From Fidelibacterota bacterium UBA1134 (GTDB taxonomy: Bacteria; Fidelibacterota; Marinisomatia; Marinisomatales; S15-B10): a stretch of 5,903 nt of DNA. The translations under genes were made by a program, and so were the position numbers. The stretch lies in assembly GCA_002311975.1 (NCBI GenBank), contig DCAL01000078.1:1242-7144 (forward strand), in the 5' to 3' direction. Below the pieces are notes generated by a model. That model worked only from the letters and a program-made list of their open reading frames with translations. It was not told where the DNA came from and did no database searches. This document shows, in pieces, positions 5,620-5,903 of this stretch (positions are counted from its first letter, which is position 1; every line of letters begins with the position of its first letter).

Positions 5620-5903
5620 TTTAATCCAGAATATGCGCTGACGATCAAATTGAGGAGTGAAGAAGCACCTACCATTACGGTTACTCCGATGATTGTGAAC
5701 CACGGCCAGGCAACGTCTGTAAGTGAGACGACGGCGACCATCACCAGCAGCGAGACGACGAATCCGGAGACCACCGAAATCTTCGAGTATTCGCGGGCGG
5801 AGCGACCGATCACGAAGAATCCCAGAAGACCGCCATAAGTGAACGATGCGATGGCAAGCCCCACTTCCACCAACGGGCTTTCGGTGGAGGTGAATAAGGT
5901 TGC
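5616..5903 (-). CDS. Sodium:solute symporter (SSS family), C-terminal fragment at window edge
   Basis: The last 95 codons of an inner-membrane sodium-coupled symporter; the 5' part lies beyond 5903. The frame is open through the edge, so the TTG at 5873 is not a real start. The sequence TESPLVEVGLAIASFTYGG followed by LLGFFVIG (residues about 7-34 of the fragment) is the conserved stretch that begins a late TM helix in SSS proteins. Two further hydrophobic segments follow, around VVSGFVVSLLVMVAVVSL and WFTIIGVTVMVGASSLLNLI, before a short cytoplasmic end. The TGA stop (5618-5616) overlaps the GTG start of the NamZ-like gene by four bases, so the two genes are co-translated. SSS permeases carry sugars, sialic acid, amino acids and similar solutes; the neighbour suggests an amino sugar or cell-wall-derived substrate, which is inference. 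The family call rests on the C-terminal end only. Confidence 0.8.
   Translation of the reverse strand, partial: ATLFTSTESPLVEVGLAIASFTYGGLLGFFVIGRSAREYSKISVVSGFVVSLLVMVAVVSLTDVAWPWFTIIGVTVMVGASSLLNLIVSAYSGLK

Noticed and set aside
5620..5703. Longer start (ATG at 5703) for the NamZ-like gene
   Set aside because: It would run 28 codons inside the symporter coding region and place the signal peptide about 30 residues in. The GTG at 5619 overlapping the symporter stop gives a standard signal peptide.

Overview
The window looks like chromosomal DNA of a Gram-negative, probably FCB-group bacterium. The evidence is an outer-membrane barrel-type protein with an aromatic C-terminus, a DUF1343/NamZ-family exported protein, a sodium:solute symporter and a UMF1-family MFS permease. 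I lean weakly towards a Marinimicrobia-like marine lineage; the sequence alone does not settle this. Every gene I can support lies on the minus strand, so transcription runs from high to low coordinates. No mobile element, CRISPR array, tRNA or rRNA was seen.

Region A (5903 down to 1365) is a tight four-gene operon. In transcription order it encodes the C-terminal end of a sodium:solute symporter (5' part outside the window), a NamZ-like (DUF1343, GH171 superfamily) exported protein, a predicted outer-membrane beta-barrel protein, and a 12-TM UMF1/Atg22-like MFS permease. The junctions are a 4-nt GTGA overlap, a TGA-AAG-GTG junction, and a 13-nt gap. Both junction GTGs are the preferred starts. 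The gene set suggests an envelope-spanning uptake or recycling route, plausibly for peptidoglycan (MurNAc-type) sugars: barrel in the outer membrane, NamZ-like protein in the periplasm, two permeases in the inner membrane. However, the NamZ-like protein has lost several residues that are nearly invariant in the family (SPEHG is replaced by TPQFG, EGTN by SGTN, GRGT by GLGS), so it may be a binding protein or an altered enzyme.

Region B (1364 down to 998) is noncoding. It has a candidate terminator for the operon near 1213-1235 and a strong sigma70-type promoter at 1022-1050.

Region C (997 down to 562) is a single-gene unit: a small exported HMA-domain (MerP/CopZ-like) metal-binding protein with a Cys- and Lys-containing tail, followed by a textbook intrinsic terminator.

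Region D (about 530 down to 1) is a separate unit: an UP-like A/T-rich stretch, a second TTGACA-N17 promoter, an approximately 107-nt leader that can fold into a nested structure ending in a run of seven U, a strong Shine-Dalgarno sequence, and a hotdog-fold acyl-CoA thioesterase whose C-terminus runs off the window.

The two items most worth following up are the degenerate NamZ-like protein in its transport operon and the structured leader or small RNA at 419-496.
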